Positions 59,728-64,000 of a stretch of 64,000 nucleotides of DNA are shown here, piece after piece. Origin of the DNA: an uncultured Collinsella sp. (GTDB lineage Bacteria > Actinomycetota > Coriobacteriia > Coriobacteriales > Coriobacteriaceae); the NCBI GenBank assembly GCA_900752215.1, contig CAADUO010000011.1:1-64000 (forward strand), in the 5' to 3' direction. A program made the position numbers and the translations under genes. Every line of letters starts with the position of its first letter. The stretch's first letter is position 1. The notes below the pieces were generated by a model that saw only the letters and a program-made list of their open reading frames with translations, was not told the origin of the DNA and did not search any database.

Positions 59728-60771
59728 TTAAAGCTCGACGGTCACCGAAGCGGGATCCTCCCCCACCAGCTCGGCCAGCATGGGAAGTGCCACGGTGAGC
59801 GTCTCGAGAATCGTTCCGTTGTTGGAGAAACCGGCGGCAGCGGGATGTCCGCCTCCGCCAAAGGCAGCAGCGATCTCGGACACGTTGAGGTCGCCCTTGG
59901 AGCGTAGGTTGCCGCGCACCTTGGTATCGCCCTCAATACCCTTCAGGAACAGACAGACCTCTACGCCCATCACCGAGCGCACCACGTCAACCAGGCCGTC
60001 GCACTCATCCGAGGTGACACCGCAAGCCTCAAGGTCACTCTGGTACGCGTAGCTATATGCGACGCGCCCGTGGGCCACCGTCTTGATGCGGCCCATAACG
60101 ATGGACTTGAGGTGCAAAAACTCAACGCGCATGCTCTGATATACCTCGAGTGCCACACGCGCCGGATCGGCACCGTGGGCAACTAGACGCGAGGCCGCAT
60201 GGAACGCAGCAGCATCGGCGTTTTGGTACTGAAAACGACCGGTATCGGTAACCAAGCCGCACAACAGGCAGGTCGCAACGCCATCACGTGCAACAATGCC
60301 GCAATTGTCCAAGAAACGGTCAATGATCATGGCGCAGGCTGCAGCTTCAACGCGCCTCAGACTGAGCTCGGCAAACTCCTCACGCGCCGGATGGTGGTCG
60401 AAACACACCACATGCTTGGAGCGACGAAGCACCTCGGCGGAATTATTGAGACGCTCGACGACCGGTACGTCCACCGAGATGAACAGGTCAGGATTGCCGG
60501 TGTACGCAGATGCCGGAACCAAACGGTCGGCACCCTCCATAAAGCGGTAGATGCGCGGAACCGGGTCATCGTCTGCCAGCAGAAGCGCAATGTCCTTGTT
60601 GGGGAAAAACTTCATGAGCGAAAGGCCCAGACCCAATACGGAGCCCAAGGCATCGCCATCGGGAGAAGTATGTCCCGAAATCGCAATGGAGGACGCACCC
60701 TCGATGAGCTCGAGGATGCGTCGCTGAATATCTGCAGACTCGCACGAAGCGAGGTCGGCGGAATTAGTCAT
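59728..60771 (-). CDS. nrnA: DHH-family phosphoesterase NrnA
   Basis: A 347-residue DHH/DHHA1 phosphoesterase like NrnA, which degrades nanoRNA and can dephosphorylate pAp. Metal sites: GHTSPDGDALGS, FISVDVP, FDHHPAR, VTDTGRF. The DHHA1 domain has AFGGGGHPAAAGF. It sits between rbfA (eight-base overlap) and truB, the position NrnA-type genes take in many Gram-positive bacteria. Confidence 0.9.
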   Translation of the reverse strand: MTNSADLASCESADIQRRILELIEGASSIAISGHTSPDGDALGSVLGLGLSLMKFFPNKDIALLLADDDPVPRIYRFMEGADRLVPASAYTGNPDLFISVDVPVVERLNNSAEVLRRSKHVVCFDHHPAREEFAELSLRRVEAAACAMIIDRFLDNCGIVARDGVATCLLCGLVTDTGRFQYQNADAAAFHAASRLVAHGADPARVALEVYQSMRVEFLHLKSIVMGRIKTVAHGRVAYSYAYQSDLEACGVTSDECDGLVDVVRSVMGVEVCLFLKGIEGDTKVRGNLRSKGDLNVSEIAAAFGGGGHPAAAGFSNNGTILETLTVALPMLAELVGEDPASVTVEL

Positions 60772-61174
60772 CTAAAGCTGCCTCCTGGGCGGCATCCGCT
60801 ATCGGATAGCCGTCCTCGTCCTTTTCGATCGCAAGCGTGGCGGGAACGTTTTCCAGCGCACGCGTGATGCGCTCGGCCTCATCGGTCGAGCGATCGATGC
60901 GAAAATCGAGCTCGGGCGTAACACGCCAATCGAGCGAGCGAGCCAACAGGCTACGAATACGGCCCTTGGCGCTTGCGAGCGCCTCCATGACCTCGTCGTA
61001 GCGGCTCGCATCGCACGACACGAACACGCGCGCGAACGAACGGTCCACCGCGACCTCGACCGCAGTCAAAGTAACCAGGTCGAGACGCGGATCGGAAACC
61101 TCAAAGAGCAGGATATAACCGAGCTTCTCGCGAAGCTGCTCGCCCAGACGGCGGGTTGCCTGCGTTTGCTTCAT
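60764..61174 (-). CDS. rbfA: 30S ribosome-binding factor RbfA
   Basis: A 136-residue KH-domain factor for late 30S maturation and cold adaptation. VSDPRLDLVTLTAVEVAVDR and ARVFVSCDA are typical, and a Glu/Asp-rich tail follows. It lies 11 bases after infB and overlaps nrnA by eight bases. Confidence 0.92.
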   Translation of the reverse strand: MKQTQATRRLGEQLREKLGYILLFEVSDPRLDLVTLTAVEVAVDRSFARVFVSCDASRYDEVMEALASAKGRIRSLLARSLDWRVTPELDFRIDRSTDEAERITRALENVPATLAIEKDEDGYPIADAAQEAALDD

Positions 61175-61185
61175 AGCGCTACCCC

Positions 61186-63900
61186 CTACTCGGTACGGGC
61201 AACCTGGTCGATGCGGTAACCCTCGATCTGGTCGCCGGGCTTGATGTCCTGGAAGTTCTCCAGGCCAATGCCGCCCTCGGAACCGCTCTTGAGGCTCTTG
61301 GCCTCGTCCTTGTAGTGGCGCATCGAGGCGATCTTGCCGTTGAAGACCACGATGCCGTCGCGCACCAGGCGCACGGAATCGGTCGCGGCGATCTCGCCCT
61401 CCTCGACACGGACACCAGCGGCGATACCGACTTTGGGCACCTTGAAGGTGTCCAGGACGGTCGCGGTACCCGTGGCGACCTCGACCTCGGTGGGCTTAAG
61501 CATGCCGATACGGGCGGCGTCGAGCTCCTCAAGGCACTTGTAGATGACGTCGTAGCAACGGATCTCGACGCCCTCGCGCTCGGCGGCGGAGCGGGCCTTA
61601 CCGTCGGGACGGACGCCAAAGCCGATGATGATGGCGTTGGAGGCGTCGGCCAGAACGACGTCGGTCTCGTTGATGGCGCCAACGGCGGAGTGGATCGTGT
61701 TGATGCGAACCTCGGACTGATCCATCTTGTCGAGTGAGTCCTGAAGGGCCTCGATGGAACCCTGGACGTCGGCCTTGATGATCAGGTTGAGCTCCTTGAC
61801 CTCGGCGTCGGCAATGGTCTCGAAGAGGTTCTCGAGCGTGACGTGCTTCACGCGGCTCTGCTCCTCGATACGGGCCTTGAGCGAACGCTCGTCGGCAAGG
61901 GCGCGAGCCTCGCGCTCGTCCTCGAACACGCGGAACTCGTCGCCGGCGTTGGGCACAGACTGCAGGCCCAAAATCTCGACGGCGTCGGAGGGACCGGCCT
62001 CGGTGACGGCGCGACCCTTGGGGTCGAGCATAGCACGGACGCGGCCGTAGGTAAGGCCGGCGACCAGCGTATCGCCCACGTGCAAGGTACCGCGGGTCAC
62101 GAGCACGGTAGCGACCGAGCCGCGGCCCTTGTCGAGCTTGGCCTCGAGGACATTGCCGGAGGCAAAGGTGTCCGGGTTGGCCTTAAGCTCGAGCACGTCG
62201 GCCTGGAGCAGCACGGTCTCCAGAAGGTCATCGATACCGATCTTCTGCTTGGCCGAGATGTTGACGAACATGTTCTGTCCGCCCCACTCCTCGGGGATGA
62301 CGCCGTACTCGGCGAGCTCCTGGCGCACGCGGTCGGGGTTGGCGCCCGGCTTATCGATCTTGTTGACGGCAACGACGATGGGTACGCCGGCGGCCTTGGC
62401 GTGGTTGATCGACTCGACGGTCTGGGGCATGACGCCGTCGTCGGCAGCCACGATCAGAATGACGATGTCGGTCACCTTGGCGCCACGGGCACGCATAGCC
62501 GTAAAGGTGGCGTGACCCGGGGTATCGATGAAGGTGATCTTGCGGTCGTTGATCATGACCTGCGAAGCGCCGATGGCCTGCGTAATGCCGCCCGCCTCGC
62601 CGGCAGCAACGCCGGTGTGACGGATGGCGTCGAGCAGCGACGTCTTGCCGTGGTCGACGTGACCCATGACGGTGACGACCGGGGCGCGCGGCTTGAGGTC
62701 GGCGGGATCGTCGTAGAACGAGAAGGTGTTCTCCTCCTCGGGGGTGATGATCTTGATCTGACGGCCCAGGTCGTCGGCAACGAGCTCGACGAGGTCGTCG
62801 GACATGGACTGCGTCATGGTGAGCGGCGTACCCAGCAGGAACAGGCGCTTGATGATGTCGTTGGCCGGAACGTCGAGCGCCTCGGCGAGCTCCTGGACGG
62901 TAACGCCCTGGGAGACCTTGATGGCGTCGAGGTCCTCGGGGTTCACACCCTGGGCCAGCGCCTCCTCTATCTTGCGCTCCTCCTGCGCCTTGGCAGCCTC
63001 GCGCTCGCGCTTCTCCTTGCGCTTCTTGCGGCGACCGGTGGACTCGCGAGAGGCCTCCTCGACGGCAGCACGAGCCTCCTCGAGCACCTTCTCGCGGCTG
63101 TACTCCTCGGCCTCGCGAGCCATGCGGCTGTAGTGGTCCTCTTCGTTGTTGTGACCGCCCTTGCGCTTCTTGCCCTTGCCCTGCTTATCGGGGTTGGGGA
63201 AGTCCATGCCGGCAGCGACGTTGTTGCTAGCGTTGGTGCGATGGCTGTGCGGACGGCTCTCGGAGGCGTTGCGCTCGGAGTTGTTGTCGGAAGCGTTGCG
63301 ATCGTTACGACGGCCACCGCGGCGGTCGTTGTTGCCGCCACGACGGTTACCGCGCTCTGCGGCGCGCTCGGCCTTGGCCTTGTCCTCGGCGTCCTTCTTC
63401 TCCTTGAGCACGGTCTCCTGTGCGGCGATCTGGTCGAGCAGCGAACGGAAGCGCGAACCGGAGTCGGAAGCGGGAACGGCGCGGCGCTGGGCCTCGCGGG
63501 CAGCCTCCTCCTTCTCGCGGGCAAGGCGCTCCTGCTCGGCCTTCTTCTTGGCCTCGGCCTCGGCGCGGGCAGCCTCCTCGGCAGCCTGGGCTGCGGCAAA
63601 CTGGCGACGCTCCTCCTCGCGGGCCTTCTCGGCGGCGATGCGCTCGCGCTCGGCCTCGGCGGCGCGAGCGGCCTCCTCGGCGGCAGCTGCCTGCTCCTCG
63701 GCCTGCTTAGCGGCCTCGACTTCCTGAGCGCGGGCTTCGATCACCGAGGCGAGCTGCTTGCGGACCATAGCGACATAGGCGTCCTCCAAGGTGGAGGAAG
63801 CGGACTTAGCGGGAATCTTCATATCGGCGAGATGACCCATCAGTTCCTTGGAGGTCATGCCGAACTCTTTGGCCAGGGTGGACACACGGACTTTTGCCAT
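61186..63900 (-). CDS. infB: Translation initiation factor IF-2
   Basis: GTPase that brings initiator tRNA to the 30S subunit. The 904-residue protein has an N-terminal IF2N helix (VRVSTLAKEFGMTSKELM), a long charged coiled region rich in Ala/Glu/Arg and a Gly/Asn/Arg-rich stretch (about 50-300), a second IF2N (about 330-380), the G domain (GHVDHGKTSLLD, DTPGHATF, NKIDKPGA) and the C-terminal domains. The ATG at 63900 follows AGGTGAAG. It is the last gene on the right; nusA-like genes would be expected beyond the edge. Confidence 0.97.
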   Translation of the reverse strand: MAKVRVSTLAKEFGMTSKELMGHLADMKIPAKSASSTLEDAYVAMVRKQLASVIEARAQEVEAAKQAEEQAAAAEEAARAAEAERERIAAEKAREEERRQFAAAQAAEEAARAEAEAKKKAEQERLAREKEEAAREAQRRAVPASDSGSRFRSLLDQIAAQETVLKEKKDAEDKAKAERAAERGNRRGGNNDRRGGRRNDRNASDNNSERNASESRPHSHRTNASNNVAAGMDFPNPDKQGKGKKRKGGHNNEEDHYSRMAREAEEYSREKVLEEARAAVEEASRESTGRRKKRKEKREREAAKAQEERKIEEALAQGVNPEDLDAIKVSQGVTVQELAEALDVPANDIIKRLFLLGTPLTMTQSMSDDLVELVADDLGRQIKIITPEEENTFSFYDDPADLKPRAPVVTVMGHVDHGKTSLLDAIRHTGVAAGEAGGITQAIGASQVMINDRKITFIDTPGHATFTAMRARGAKVTDIVILIVAADDGVMPQTVESINHAKAAGVPIVVAVNKIDKPGANPDRVRQELAEYGVIPEEWGGQNMFVNISAKQKIGIDDLLETVLLQADVLELKANPDTFASGNVLEAKLDKGRGSVATVLVTRGTLHVGDTLVAGLTYGRVRAMLDPKGRAVTEAGPSDAVEILGLQSVPNAGDEFRVFEDEREARALADERSLKARIEEQSRVKHVTLENLFETIADAEVKELNLIIKADVQGSIEALQDSLDKMDQSEVRINTIHSAVGAINETDVVLADASNAIIIGFGVRPDGKARSAAEREGVEIRCYDVIYKCLEELDAARIGMLKPTEVEVATGTATVLDTFKVPKVGIAAGVRVEEGEIAATDSVRLVRDGIVVFNGKIASMRHYKDEAKSLKSGSEGGIGLENFQDIKPGDQIEGYRIDQVARTE

Positions 63901-64000
63901 ATGACTTCACCTACCCTTTCTGGCACCTTGGGTGCCTAGAGACTGAACGAGCGTGGGAGACGCGCCGGGACCCGCCCGGCGCGTCCGCGCGCTAGATCAG
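63901..64000 (-). other. Leader of infB and cut end of the preceding gene
   Basis: Two hairpins precede infB on the minus strand: GGCACC/GGTGCC (63922-63936) and a stronger 11-bp stem (63959-63969 with 63975-63985). Neither ends in a U-run. A possible stop codon TAG near 63991-63995 may close the preceding gene (nusA or ylxR in other bacteria), but too little is visible to say. Confidence 0.45.

Noticed and set aside
61186..63900. Low-complexity region of IF-2 as a novel domain
   Set aside because: Charged Ala/Glu/Arg and Gly/Asn/Arg stretches are common in the N-terminal part of actinobacterial IF-2.

Overview
The window is a gene-dense, roughly 60 % GC stretch of a bacterial chromosome. 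The protein sequences and gene order look like a Gram-positive gut actinobacterium of the Coriobacteriia, most like Collinsella. That is recognition from family knowledge, not a database result. Almost every gene lies on the minus strand. The plus-strand exceptions are an RpiR-type regulator (2604-3461), a glycerol-dehydrogenase-like gene (29812-30894), a DUF134-NifX fusion (37877-38641) and a relic of a cobalamin adenosyltransferase (33459-33706).

Layout. 1-3.5 kb: a fructose-type PTS permease divergent from an RpiR regulator. 3.5-14 kb: recN-nadK-tlyA-xseB-nusB, an Asp23 protein and efp, a Xaa-Pro peptidase, then a run holding an AroB-like protein, aroK, yqeG, mltG and ruvX. 14-20 kb: alaS, then an operon of a DUF948 protein, an RsbW-like protein, a SigB/SigF-type sigma factor and an AI-2E-family membrane protein. 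20-31 kb: rarA, dgt, a minimal prepilin peptidase, a processive glycosyltransferase, lspA-rluD, ileS behind a T-box leader, and gldA. 31-38.7 kb: DUF523, ftsH, the cobO relic, a MATE exporter, a SpoU methyltransferase, thyA-folA and the DUF134-NifX fusion.

38.7-53.7 kb carries the secretion, cell-envelope and RNA-processing cluster familiar from Gram-positive bacteria. In transcription order it reads yloU-fakA-recG-rsmD-coaD-(coiled-coil protein)-DUF177-rpmF-plsX-acpP-rnc-smc-ftsY-ffh. 53.8-64 kb holds two tandem tRNA-Asn genes, dnaG-rpoD, and infB-rbfA-nrnA-truB-ribF. Most genes inside a block overlap by 1-11 bases or are only a few bases apart, so translation is probably coupled.

There is no phage, CRISPR array, defence island or complete insertion sequence. 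The unusual material is small: (1) several families of long intergenic palindromes at unrelated loci, nearly all with a GGGAC/GTCCC core; (2) an AroB-like protein without the catalytic metal-binding histidines; (3) an RsbW-like partner of the sigma factor without a recognisable N-box; (4) a DUF134-NifX fusion with a strong internal ribosome binding site, a His/Cys-rich tail and paired operator palindromes; (5) the cobO/btuR remnant.
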